Positions 22,455 to 33,838 of a stretch of DNA of 64,000 nt are shown piece after piece; positions within the stretch are counted from its first letter, which is position 1, and the number at the start of each line of letters is the position of its first letter. The DNA is taken from assembly GCA_900155495.1 (NCBI GenBank), contig FTLJ01000206.1, forward strand, positions 1 through 64,000, given 5' to 3'. A program made the translations under genes and the position numbers. Under the pieces are notes generated by a model, which was not told the origin of the DNA, did no database searches, and was given only the letters and a program-made list of their open reading frames with translations. This stretch comes from Porogramme epimiltina (taxonomy: Eukaryota > Basidiomycota > Agaricomycetes > Polyporales > Polyporaceae).

Positions 22455-25440
22455 TTGTCTGCGAAAAGGAATCACAAGATACGCAAAATCACATAACATA
22501 CTCGTACCAAATGCTGTCGTCGCCTTTGAGCAGGTCCGCCTGCTCCCCGCCCTCCGGAACAGTAGCCTCTGCTCTCAGCCTCGCCTTCTTGGCGTTCTGC
22601 CCGCGGAGCCACACCATGTTCACCGCCGCGCACAGCACGACCCCGACCTGGAACGCAAGCAGAACCTTGGCTGCAACCGTGTACCCGGGGGCTGGCGATA
22701 TGGTGCCGAGGAGCCACGTCGCGAAGATCGAGCCGAGGCCGGAGGTGCAGAGCACCAGTGCGATCGCGAGGGCTCGCCGTACGAGCGGCGCAGTGTTGTT
22801 CGCGATCCATGTGCCGAGCGGTGGTGCACCGGCGAAGCCGCCTGGGACGAGGAGGAAGAGCGAGCCGTATCGAACGTGTCGGGTTTTGGCTCCTACGGAC
22901 ACAGGTAGCAACAGTCAGATGCGGTGCTCAATGCGCGCACGGTGGCCTACTTGCCTAGAAACAGGCCAAAACCAGCTGCTGCCATGAGCCCGAAGAAGAT
23001 CATGGTGAGGCCGCGTTGAGCGTAGCGGTCGGAAAATATCGAGGTCAAGATTGATACTAAATGCCTCGTTAAGGCCGAGCGCGATACCAGAAAGATAAGA
23101 AGCACGTACAGACAGCGGCCACGGCGAAAGGAGGCACGGACATGAGCTGTGCATGCGACCCTGAAAAGCCCAAGCTCTGTACGATAGAAGGGAGGAAGCT
23201 ATTTTCCATCATTAGAGGTAGACGTTTCATAACTGTGACACCTACTATCCAAGGCCACCAACGGTCACCCCTAAGTAACACTGTCAGACCTTGTCACGTA
23301 AAGAAACAAGGAAATTTACCGTTCAAGAACGCAGCAAGTGCGATGAGTAAGACGTGGGGGCAGGTGAAGATGCGACGAGCTTCAGCCCAGGTATAGCTTG
23401 GATCGTGCTCATCAATCAAGACGATTCCATCCTGATGAAGGGCGGCAACGATCTGCTTCTTCTCGTGATCCTTGAGGAGTGGGGAGGATGTGGGCGTGTT
23501 TGGGAGAAGGAAAAAGGACGCGAGTCCATAGAATACCGTGAAGCACCCCTCCTAATATGTTGTGAGCAGTCGATCCGCAACATGGTTGCTCCACGTACAA
23601 GGATGAATAACCATGCCCATCCTGGTCTTCCCCCCACTCCATCCATGCGTATGATGGCAGCGGCAAGTAGGCCAGAGAAGGCATACGCAAAGGATACGGC
23701 GGAATACATAATAGATCCCCTAAACACTAAATCAGAGTGGCCCCTGTGAGACACTAGGCGTATTACATACCGGAATTGGAGACCGCGTTTCGGGTAAAAG
23801 GATGCTAGGTAAAGCGTAATTCCGGGAAGGATTCCACCTTGTGGTAGGAATTGTAATCTCAGGAGGGAACTCTCGAGTACATTTGAAAGTGCCGACCTTC
23901 AAATAGGCCGAGGAAAAATCTGCATGCCAATAGCCCATTATAGTTATGTACAATACCTAAGAATGAAATGAGAACGGGTGTTCGCGAGGCTGATGTTTTG
24001 CATACCTTGTAACGTCGCGGTCAGCCCCCAAAGCGTGACCATGGTGGGGAGTAAGAAACGGGGGCCGATGATCTAAGAAGTTATTAGACCATGTGAAAGC
24101 ACAATCGCACGATGAGCAATCTCACCTTCATCAAGATATTCGTGCCGAAGTTTACAAACGTATAAGGTCTAGGAAGGCCATGTCACTCCCAGTTGAGAAA
24201 TGAACTGGATAGAGCACCTACATGAGCGTGACAGTGAGTGCTATACTGTACTGAGTAACTTTTAGGGTCTCCGATTTTAATCTGGGACGAGGAAGACGAT
24301 ACCTGAACGGGCGTCATCTTCAAATCTTGTGGTAAACCCGCAATAAGAGCGTTCCCGATATTCGAGCGATCCTAAAAGGTCCGGAAAAGCGCAATCAGTA
24401 CAGGAGTCAATAACATGCATGGCTGAGTGCATACCAAGGAAGAAAGGAAGAACATGATCGCAACAACTGGAAGCACATTTAAGTCGAGCTTCGCCCACAC
24501 CTTCGCATTCCCGTTTGCTAGAGGTGACGACGAGCGGTGCGAATCCGCATCCACAGCATCATCGTGGCCCGAAAGAGACTTCTGAGGGCTCTCTGGCACT
24601 TTGATTGAGGAGGGCATTGGAGCGTGAGGAGCCGTAACCGTCGTGGCAGCTGGAGAGGACCGATGTCGGCGCGTGAGACGGGTTTAAAGGGACTCGCACG
24701 AGCGCCTGATGCGGGGAAGATAGGTCTGGGGCGGACGGAACGTCCGTCTCTGACAGGACAGCGCAGCAGGAAGTATGGCACCCATCTATCGAAGCTTGCT
24801 GCCGCCCTGGACACGGGGTGAGCCTGTCTGTTTCATAGAAGCATGAAGTACTGAGAGCATCATCGAGGAAGTATCTCTCACTAAATTGAGATAGCCCCGC
24901 GGGAGATAGCATGTGTAGAAGGTTCATACTATCCCGTCCATGGGCATTCCGGATTTCAGGTCATTCGAAAGAGATAGGCCGCTCTGTTACCGCACCGCCG
25001 AGTCGACAAGCACGAGAACACTGTATGAAAAATGGCAAAGGGTGAGTAACAGAAGTGAAGAAAAATTTCTTTTTGGTTTGCTTACCACTTATGAACCATG
25101 AGTACGTTAATCTTCGGTGCGGCTCATTGTAAACTTAGCATGAGCTTCAAATTTGGAGAAAGCCGCTCGGTCTCACAAGGTCGATGACTCATTGAAGAGA
25201 AGACCACAGAAGCCAAATGTCTCTGACAGTCCGTGAGTACCGCCGAAAATGGACGCCAAATCGCTCACTGGTTCTGGTGCCTAGGAGGTGGGACAAGAAC
25301 CAGACGTAGTGTGGCAACGCGACGGCCCGACCGGGTCCTGGTGCCCATGTGGCGCAGTGTTTACACATATTTGGCATGCATCCAAAGCAGCGCTCATTTG
25401 CTTTGAAGTAAAAGGAGGGCACCGAGCGGCGAGGATGTTT
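22455..25440. repeat. Segmental duplication A, copy 2
   Basis: Second copy of the block described at 13890-16890, same orientation, about 8.5 kb further on. Exons are better conserved than introns, which suggests both coding copies have been under selection since the duplication. Confidence 0.75.
22489..24617 (-). CDS. Dal5-like MFS transporter, about 496 aa (copy 2)
   Basis: Paralogue of the gene at 13925-16142 with the same 13-exon structure. The first exon is 24617-24435 and the last 22892-22489, and every junction I checked stays in frame. It begins MPSSIKVPESP and carries DRSNIGNALIAGLPQDL, LFEGGILPGITLYLASFYP, GYFLPSIVQSLGFSGSHAQ and the shared C-terminus GDDSIWYEYVM. Differences from copy 1 are mostly conservative, with a 3-codon gap near the N-terminus and one extra Ala near the C-terminus. 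The last intron again uses a GC donor but is only 62 nt. Expected at the plasma membrane with 12 membrane helices. Substrate unknown. It could also be a vitamin or nicotinate permease of the same branch. Confidence 0.88.
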
Positions 25441-26596
25441 TTACAGGCTACTCGGAAAAAGTTATATAAACTATATTTTGGCGTATACGAGGTTGTTGAA
25501 TCTCCTCAATCCAAGTGCCTTCCTTAGCCTCAGACTCCAGAGTCGACGCTGGCCTAACTCTCCCGAGTCCCTTGAAATACATGAAAATCCCCCGAACAAT
25601 GGCATTGACCGAGTGCAGGAACGCCAGTTTAACGATCATCTATCGTGCTGAAGGGCCTGCGAACAGAGCTCGGGTTGGAGCTGAGCCCATCTGCAGAGTC
25701 AGTGCCATACACCTCAGCTGTCCTTTTCTGTGGCACATAGGTTTGCCGAAACGTTCTTTTGAGAGGGGCGTTCGGACCAGCGCTGAGCATGCATGTCTGG
25801 TGGTAACGCGATGAGCAGAAGTGCAAGGAGCAATGCGCACAGATCGTCTCGCTATCCCTTCAACAAGAGGCCATGATATGTGTACGCGTTATTTGTGCAT
25901 GCAAATAGACGCAAATACGCCGGCCACAACGGCCCTGCAGCGGCGCTTATTCTCCACTTCTGCCGCGCGTCGAGTCCCCCGCCGTCGCCCACGGCCGTAG
26001 CCTCATCCCATAATCTCCTCCACGCAGAGGCTCTTCAAGCCCACACAGAGGTACGAGTCCCTCTAAAGGCTCTGATGGCGCCTGCGGTGACTTTCATTCT
26101 TAGCGCCAACATCAATCGCCAGGGGTTTCTCGTGCGCATATGGCAGCGCACGTGCAGTATAGCGAGCGACTCTGTGTGTAACTTCTTGTATGCGTATCTA
26201 TCTCATCTAGTTCTGACTGTGCCTTGATGCTAGTGCATATGCTTGCGAAAGTGAATCTGCAGGATGAAGAAAGACGGTACGGAGTCCGCGACGCAAAAGA
26301 TGTAAAGTAGCAGTCAAGTCCGGCAAATGTCCAAGCAGCAGAGCGTAAGGTAGAAAGGAGATTCCAAGTCCAAGCGTCCACTTCAAAGTCCCGGTAAGTA
26401 ATCCCAAGTCCATTTCGACGTCAAGCACGGAGCGTGGCGACCTGCCACCCCTGCACCAAACTAGCCGCAGCTTGCTCGACGCTGACTTGTATCGTGTCCC
26501 ACAGGCTATACTCAGTCCGCGGCGAACCCAACCCCCGAGGACGCTTCGCCTTATCCAAGGGCGAAGAGCAAGACGCCAACGTGGCCAGCGTCAGCG
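25441..26596. other. Intergenic with repeat and 3' part of duplicated element B
   Basis: The first 400 bases hold nothing I recognise. From about 25862 the sequence belongs to duplicated element B. On the minus strand, 26630-26421 and 26428-26207 are two open frames conserved in the second copy. The first reads like a soluble helical segment. The second contains a hydrophobic stretch around LGISFLPYALLLGHL. They may be further exons of the gene at 26597-27376, but I could not join them with good splice sites. Confidence 0.4.
25878..26065 (+). repeat. Dispersed repeat, copy 2
   Basis: Starts TGTGTACGCGTTATTTG. Similarity to the copy at 33649 extends through GGCGCTTATTCTCCACTTC and the CGTCGCCCACGGC stretch for nearly 190 bases. 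It forms the left part of duplicated element B. Confidence 0.7.
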
Positions 26597-27376
26597 CTAC
26601 TTGCACCTCGTCCTCCGTCCTTCCCTCCAACCCATGCCCACACCCAGAGGCTCCGCCCGCGGGTCGTCACCCACAAGCATCGCCTCGACCTCCTTCTCGT
26701 CCTTCTCGTCATCCGAGCCCATATCCAACCAATCCCAACCCCGGCATGCCCCAGCTTCCCGGCTGTGCAACCCGCCCAACCCTACAGGGCGAACCGCCAG
26801 CGCCGCCCTGCGAACGCTTCGGCCCTCCCTGTCCTTGGGGGCAGCCGCACGCAGGGGGGTCTGGTCGGCACTGCGACCCCCGCGCACGCGTGGAAGCCCC
26901 GCCCGGCCCCGCACACGCGCGCCCTTGCGACTGCCCCCGGCATCATCGGACGCGGCACCGGCCCGCTGGGGGAGGGCTTCCCTCACCCTCGCCCCGCCGT
27001 GGCCACGCCCGACAGCGCAGGCAGCTGGAGAGGGCGCCGCCCCGCCCCTCCCGCCGTCCGCGGTGATCCTGTCGGCTCTGTCCTGGTCGGCTCCGTCGGC
27101 TCCGTCGGCTCCGTCGGCTCTGTCCTGGGGGATCCTGGTCCTGGGGGCCTCGGCTCTGGGGTCGGCACTAGGGGGGGAGGAGCTAGCTGTGGGAGGAAAC
27201 AAAGGGGTCACGGGGGTGGGGGCAGCGCCGCGTCCGACGCTGCAAACCCGGGTCGCACACCATGCGCGGTACTCGGCGCGTACGAGGGCCTTGACGCGGT
27301 TCTCGGGGAGGAAAGGGACTCCGGCGGGGGTCTTGAAGGTGAACCTTGCGATGGGGGGGTACGTGGTGTTGGTCAT
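26597..27376 (-). CDS. GC-rich hypothetical protein of element B, copy 1
   Basis: Open frame of 259 codons, not recognised. It begins MTNTTYPPIARFTFKTP and then a short ordinary-looking segment (VKALVRAEYRAWC). A long Arg/Ala/Gly-rich, low-complexity region follows, containing tandem GAD triplets from a CCGACGGAG-type repeat. It ends with an acidic stretch DDEKDEKEVEAM. The second copy at 35738-34965 keeps the frame, its length differences falling in multiples of three. The start follows a CTATATC box and a C-rich leader about 100 bases long in both copies. The C-terminus is uncertain, because an overlapping frame just downstream is also conserved and a missed intron is possible. The plus strand is also open here, an effect of base composition. 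Confidence 0.42.
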   Translation of the reverse strand: MTNTTYPPIARFTFKTPAGVPFLPENRVKALVRAEYRAWCATRVCSVGRGAAPTPVTPLFPPTASSSPPSADPRAEAPRTRIPQDRADGADGADGADQDRADRITADGGRGGAAPSPAACAVGRGHGGARVREALPQRAGAASDDAGGSRKGARVRGRAGLPRVRGGRSADQTPLRAAAPKDREGRSVRRAALAVRPVGLGGLHSREAGACRGWDWLDMGSDDEKDEKEVEAMLVGDDPRAEPLGVGMGWREGRRTRCK

Positions 27377-27700
27377 GGTGCGCGTCGGGTGGGGAAAGGG
27401 GATGGAAAGGGAGGATAGGACTGCACAGCAGTGGGGTGAGTGAGTGGGGGGAAGGAAAGGAGTGTTGGGGGGGTGGAAGGGGAGAGGGGAGGAAGATATA
27501 GGGCGGGGCTCGCGGGGTGCTCGGGCTCACATTCGTGTTGAGACCAGCTCGCCACCTCCTTGCCTCCGGTGGTTGACCCTCCCGGGTCGAACCCGCGTTT
27601 CCGACTAGGATCGCTAGCTTGTTCAGTACGAATCGCAACTTTCGCGCGGTCTTGACCATCCTTCGTAGCTAGAACGGTCTCAGCATCCCTACACTTTAGT

Positions 27701-28186
27701 AGAGGCTATCTATGCTCTATACTCTGCTTGGAGCTCAGATACACATCAGTTACTACCACCGTCCCAAGCACTAAGCCCGGGCATAGCCCACTGGGCCCAA
27801 GCCCGCATGTCAGCCTTGAGCTCGTCATACTACAAGCCTGAGCGCTGAGCGCTGAGCCCTCGGCTCCCAAGCTGGGCTCAGCTTCCCAGGCTTTTACGTC
27901 GATCCCGGGCCGAGCCTGGTACATCATTAGTGCTACTGGTGGGCACTGGTTAGGGCTGGTAACTGTTTACTGAACAGGCCCTAAGGACTGATTCTCTTGA
28001 AAATCAAAACTAGTGGATCACGTGAATAGAGGCAGGACGTCTCAATTTCTTTGAACACAATTGTGAAAGGTAGATAGCACGAAGATCCAACATCGTGGGA
28101 AATAACGAGCCTTGATGGAAGCACTACACGTCGGGACCCTATTAAGCTCTCTAGTAAGCTACACAAGCCGCACCGAGATCATCTCC
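27701..28186. other. Intergenic, nothing recognised
   Basis: About 490 bases between duplicated element B and the 3' end of the large minus-strand gene. A run rich in GAGC and GGGC words around 27775-27915 is low complexity. No gene is seen. Confidence 0.5.
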
Positions 28187-31100
28187 TCAGCTCAATCCAA
28201 GATTACGCCGGACTACGGGCGCAGGAGTTTCCCACTGTGATAGGATTAGTCCCGCCTGAGTAGTCTCAGACTTTGGAGAGAGGCCTAGGAGCTGACGGTC
28301 AATTAGTCGAATCAAATCCAGGTAGGATGACAAGGAAATACTCACGAGTCGGGGCCCCCGCACGCATCTCAGGCGAAGCTTGTCCCAACTGCGAACCTTG
28401 ATCGGTTGATGGAACACGGGACACAGGAGCTGGAGCAGTAGGCGAGGGAGACCGACTCTTCAGCTTCAGATCTGCGGTATCGCCCTGCGGACTCGCTGGC
28501 CGCGAGGGCAATTGGCCAGAATTGCGTTGGCCATTTGTGCCCGGGGCCGGGGTGATCGCCGTTATGTCCGTGCTATGAGGAAGGCTAACGCTGTTCGGAG
28601 CGCTTTGGATGCTAGAGTAATGAGTGACAAGGCCGTTGGACTTCGACTTCGCCGACGCATGTTCAGCCGCCGGTATGACAGATGCAGTGGTCCCCGTGCC
28701 GGGGCGCAGCTCGAAGAGCAGATCCCCAACGAAGTTGAAGGTAGGGCTACAGAGCGTGAATGCGTTGGCGGATGGGTAGTAGTACTTCCACGCGCCCTCG
28801 AGCACCTTCAGCTCGGTGAGGATGCTTCTGAATTGCTCGGCTTTAGGAAGGTGTCCCCGCAGAATAGCGTAAGCATCTGGGATGTTCGAGATTGCGCTCC
28901 GACGGAGATGATTCTTAGGCGGAGGCTGTTTGATGTCGTCGACGCCGTCGATCTCGACTTCGACGATCCCCCGGCCGGTGGTTTTGATGGCAATTGTAAC
29001 TTTCCAGAAAGCCGATGACTCGGTGCTAACAGAATGATGTTAGCAACGGTAGTGGATATAGCGTAAAAATCCTAATGCGGTGACATACCTCCAAGTGTTG
29101 TCGTCCTGGGTGCTGGAGACACGCAACTTCATCTGACCAGACATCGTAACCTCGAAGGAACCGCTCGCAAGCTGAGTGAGATCCGGAATCTGGAGCTCGT
29201 TGGAGGTGAAACCTAATGGAGGTGAATATAGTTAGAAATGCAAAGCGTTCTCCAAACATAGACGAAGCGGGGCGCACATGAGACCAGATATTCTCCCTTT
29301 CGCAAAAGCGTTCCTTCCTCATGAAGGTGCCAATCCCGCGAGTACTTCCATCCGTACGTTTGCGCGTCTAGGCCGTCCCCAGTCTCGATTGGCTTCCACT
29401 CGCATTCTCGATCCTTGAAGTCAGGGTGAAGGGCCCACTGTTGCACGAGGTTCTCGTCCGTCTTCATACTGTACGAAGGGGATACTGGGACCAGTGTTGT
29501 GACCGCATTGACGCGCGCCAGAAGCGCAAACAGCCTGTCGCGGAAAATGAATCTGTTGATCGCGAATGTACCGTGCGAGGAACTAGAGCTTGTGTGGGCG
29601 ATCCACCGTCGCGATGGTTTGAAGACAGAATTAGGCGGGAGAACTTTCTCGCCTGTCATTCCAAGAACGAAGAGGATTTGTTCGACGCGGGTGGTAGTCT
29701 TGCCCTCGGATTTGGCTGCGATCGCCGCTTCGTCGAAGGCGGAAGTAACGAAGCTCATCCTCGTGAACTTGTAGAATGACGGACTCTGAGGCGAATATTT
29801 GTACACAGGGACAGTTGCGATGACGTGCAGGCCGTGTTCCATCATGGTGTGGAAGTAGCTCGTCATGATGTGGAAGAGGAGCGTCTGCTGGATGCGTCTT
29901 GTTCGCGTCGCCCTCGACGTCTCGCTCTGGTATTCTGATCCGATGTGATCCATCTCCTCTGGCTGCCCGAATGACGTGCGTCGGGCATCCGGGACCGGGT
30001 CTATAATTACTTGTCAGCGTTTTCCAAACGTGAGGAAACAGGTGCTTTTACGAACTCTCGAGATCAAGATAGATATGACGGAGAGTGTATTCCCCGTTTC
30101 CGCTCGGATGATGCGTCTTCGGAGAGCTATGACGAGGCGGGAGGTGATCGTCCGAGCACGATTTGAGTTGCACTTCGAACGAGAGGCGACATTCTCCTAT
30201 CTCAGTCGTTCCGACGTTCCTGTATAATGTTATGAGACGAAGGTATGGGCGGGCTGTCGGAGACTCGACACTCACTCTTTCACCAACGTCCCGCTCAATT
30301 CATCAAATATCTTGCCGGTGAGGGAGGCCTCCGTGACGTAGACCGTGACAATGGCACGGGAATTCGGAAGAAGTATCACCGAGATGGTCTTGACCTCGAT
30401 GTAAGCGGCGTGGCCGGCGCTCCACGAATGGAGGACATTGCGAGCCCTCGTGAAGCGTAAGCGAAGTTGGTTGTTGATGGATGTCTGAGAGATTGCAACG
30501 GCGAGGTCGAAGCCGCACATATCTGTGTGCCGGATAGTGCTGTCGAGACCGCCTGCGTGACCACCACTCGTGCCATGTTCAAGCATCCACCAGCTACTAT
30601 CAGCATCTTCAACACTGTGAGTGAATAGATGCTCTTCGCGAAGCCGCTGGTACAAGTAGCGTAATGTGGTGCGTCCAAGGAGCTTAACATACTGAGAGAC
30701 GAAAAATTTGATCAGCTCTTGTTTATGTTCATTCGGCGCCGCCTGTGCATATTGTGAATAATATTCCCTATAGCGGGCAGCTTCAAGAGGGTACCCTCAG
30801 TGGACAGGACGCGACTGAAGAGGGAAGACATACTCTCAGTCTTCAACATGACGTTGGAGTCCGAAACCTCGACGTCGATCACAAGAGCGATGACCCATCC
30901 AGTGTAATCAGCCTTATGCCTAAAAGATAACGTCGGTCAGCGAAATCATTAATAGACCCGCAAGCTCAGCATACGTACTTTTTCACGCGAGCATGATCAC
31001 CTCGGGCGAAGAACGAAATCTCCGACAAAGTGAAATACAGAATGACCTCGCGAGCGCAGAGGATGTCCACGCGTGGTTGGCCGAATCGGATCATAAAGTG

Positions 31101-32099
31101 CGACTTGGGATTGTAATCTTTCACTGTCCACGAACGCAAAGTCGCAAGCGAAGTGCGAGCGTCCCACGTGGCCTGCGTTGTTTCTCCCTCGGTACGGGCG
31201 ATGAAGGCGCATGTGAACCAGAGGAGGGAAAGGTAGTTGTTGATCATGATCGACGAAACTCCACCGATGGAAGTGAGGGGAACGAGCATCTTCTCTGCGA
31301 CGTGAGAGAATTTGACTGACGTTCGAAGGTCCTCGTCGAACTCTGGGGGAAAAAACAAAACGTGGTGACCGCCGGCTTGTAAGTACCTAGCGTATCCTAG
31401 GATCTGGCGGTCGAGCTCGGCGTGTTCCTTGGTGTGTTCCTGATCAGGTTTTTTAAAGCTGACCGTCTTTGCATCTGCCGGGGCATCATGTCGGTGATAT
31501 GTATGAGTGTGGAAAGGGTAGCACGTACGATCAAAATCAAAGACGAGCAAGTGAATACGGCTTTCGTAGTCCCCGACCTTGAGGTCCTTTCCTAGGATGG
31601 TCCGTCTCTCTGTCGTCGCGCGGAGGACGACTTTGCCGTCCTTGCCAGTGATCTCATGTGCAGGTCGCCTGTCAGATCACGACTTTCAGTGGGTATATTA
31701 CTTATGCAATTGTTGAAGATGCCTCTTACTCTCCAAATTTTCCGTCCTGTATGTGGAACTCAAGCATAGCATCGTGGTCGCATACAAACCTGACGGTAGG
31801 TTTTCCGAAATGGAGGTTGGCGGGGCTCTTCCCTCTGGAAGCGTATCGAGCCCAGGCATATGTCTTCTCTATAGGTAGTCGTCAGATGTATACGGGTCAC
31901 AATATATACGTCCAGCACACGCACTGAGTTCTTCTGTAAGATTTTTGCGGGTCTTGTAGTGTTTGTATCGCGCTTCGGAGCCCTCGTGGTTGGCTTCCAG
32001 CTGGGAGTTGAGGTAGCCGAGCGCAATTCGGGCGTCGAGGCCTTCGTCACTGGTAGCCGGATGAACGTGACCTGGAGGGGGAACTGGAGTAGTGGCCAT
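28187..32099 (-). CDS. Large protein of unknown family, about 1127 aa, with one frame break
   Basis: Not recognised. I could join exons 32099-31925, 31868-31730, 31668-31529, 31474-30979, 30919-30276, 30219-30056, 30000-29278, 29212-29089, 29025-28346 and 28284-28187. All junctions are GT-AG and in phase. Inside 30919-30276 the frame slips by one base near 30767: the product reads well up to TLLKLPAIG and again from EYYSQYAQAAPNE, but in another frame. A missing base (real mutation or assembly error) fits best. Notable segments are a possible beta-sandwich-like N-terminal part (FVCDHDAMLEFHI), a middle segment with CGFDLAVAISQTSINNQL, and a Ser/Pro-rich disordered tail. The start is the ATG about 50 bases downstream of a GTATATATAC box. 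The last intron is optional; without it the protein ends at 28299. No signal peptide is clear. Confidence 0.7.
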
Positions 32100-33629
32100 A
32101 GTGAGACACCAAGGAGCTATGAGGACCATTGTGGACAAGGAAATGCGTATATATACTCTTGCCGGCCCCCATGCATGAGGGCGACCATCGGGGTGCATTG
32201 ACACCTCAGTGTACGAATTTAGACGAACTTTCCTATGCCGCCAATGAGAATGAAACGTTTCACCACGGTATGGGGTCTGGGCGCGCGCAATGCATAAGTC
32301 CGTGCTTCAAGGGGGACATTTGGCAGCTGTCCTGTCCTGGTTGTGAACTGCCGAAGGACACCTTAGCTGACTTGTGTGTCACGTAACGAAGGCGTTTAGT
32401 GGGGGATTCCTGGGTATGCTTTGGCTGAAACCTTGGAGGCGTGAGGGAATGACAAAGGCTTGTCACAGCAAGCCAACCAGGTGGACTCAGAATCCGGGCA
32501 GGCGCACGGTGCGCTAAGGTCAGGGAAGCACTTACTAGCAACAACTAAGGCAGTGCCTTTACACATATTCCATAAACTGAGAGGCTGGGGCAAGAGGCCG
32601 TTGGAGGGCCGAAAATGTTGATTGAGCGATGCATCAGTCTTACGTTAACCCTTCGTGTGTCTACATTGCTGTTGAGGTATATTTTGCGGGGATAGTGTAG
32701 CGCTGTGAGTCTCGATTCAGTCCAAGGTTCAGATGGAGGTAGAATGAAGCTCGCGTCATTAATTCTTCCGTGATGAGAGAGGGTTGGTGGAACACCATGT
32801 TCCGATGGGAGGCTAGTTGACATCAGATTTCTAGGTAGCGGTGGTCGATGAACCTCCGTGGGCTATAGCCACAACGCACAGTGGAGAAGGCCTTTGAAAC
32901 GTATATATGTGCTGTGTCTAAAGGTGTGGCATTCAGCAGCCGTTATAGGGGTAAAAGCGCGATCTAGAATGGTAAACGGAACAACACTGTGGAGAAGGCG
33001 AAGGCCGGAGATTTGCTAACGCGTGGCGATAGCCACCTGGGCGCACACGGCGTTGATCGTTGAATCGTACCTATTTCGGGCCGCTCGGTCAACCTTGTAT
33101 CCCATTGAGGATCGTTGCATTCACCGTGTTGTCCCAACTGTCTGCAGCTCAAGATGATAGATCACGAGGGGGATCAGTTAGGGACCATCTGGATGCATCA
33201 GGCGAAGAACATGACATCCATAAAGCATGATAGGCAGAATGGAAGGCTGTAGATGAGCGTTATGCCGGAGGACACGGAGTGCGTACGTACTGTACTTGCG
33301 CGGCGGAAGATTCGTCCGCAACCCGAGTACTTCGCTTAGGGGTGGATCGGACAGTGCAAGTGAACTCTCTGTCGCCGTGAAGGGCGTGCTTAACTCCGGG
33401 GTGAGAAATTGCGACTCCGGATTACGGCTTAGCATACTCCAGGCCCTGTCGGAGGTGACTCAGGGACGAAAAGAGCTGCCAGCGATGGCATGCGTTAACG
33501 GAAACTAGCCCGCCCACCAGGAGAGAATGGTGAGAATGAGTTTCGCGGAATATCTGAGAATCTGGCTCACATGCTCAGGTAAATGATACTACATCCCACT
33601 GCACAGACCATCTCGTTGAACCTTCAAGT
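32100..33629. other. 1.5 kb intergenic, nothing recognised
   Basis: Upstream of the large minus-strand gene and up to duplicated element B. It holds the likely TATA element GTATATATAC at 32147-32156, read on the minus strand. Otherwise only short frames without motifs. Confidence 0.45.
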
Positions 33630-33648
33630 GACAAGAGGCCGCTTTGAA

Positions 33649-33838
33649 TGTGTACGCGTTATTTGCGCGTGCAAATAGGCGCAAACATCGTTTGGCGGCA
33701 ACTGCCCTCCGGCGCTTATTCTCCACTTCCGCAGCGCGTCGAGTCTCCCTCCGTCGCCCACGGCTGTAGCCTCAACCCGCCATCGTTCCTCTCCTGCATG
33801 CAGAATCTCTTTATGCACACATCAAGGTGTGAGTATCT
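33649..33838 (+). repeat. Dispersed repeat, copy 3
   Basis: Starts TGTGTACGCGTTATTTG with GCAAATAGGCGCAAA following, then matches the copy at 25878 for almost 190 bases. All three copies in the window are on the same strand. Confidence 0.7.

Larger units (their letters stand above)
25862..27700. repeat. Duplicated element B, copy 1
   Basis: About 1.8 kb matching 33630-36045 in the same orientation. The left edge is near CAAGAGGCC followed by the dispersed repeat. The right edge is near the shared CCGACTAGGAT and TTGTTCAGTA tracts. Copy 2 is longer by about 600 bases, an insertion or divergent segment in its left half. No terminal inverted repeats, long terminal repeats or transposase motif are visible. 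Confidence 0.7.

Noticed and set aside
26472..27443. Plus-strand frame of 323 codons over element B
   Set aside because: It opposes the minus-strand frame that has a promoter-like leader and an ordinary-looking N-terminus. High GC content opens both strands.
27565..27625. tRNA-like tract with GGGTCGAACCC, repeated near 35925-35960
   Set aside because: The stem around the T-loop-like sequence has only 3-4 pairs, and no D arm or anticodon arm can be drawn. Its repetition is explained by duplicated element B.
29499..29779. Plus-strand frames opposite the large unknown gene
   Set aside because: They overlap well-supported minus-strand exons and have no motifs.
30768..30833. A 66-nt intron to repair the frame break of the large gene
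   Set aside because: Its length is a multiple of three, so removing it leaves the same frame problem. It would also delete a coding-like segment.
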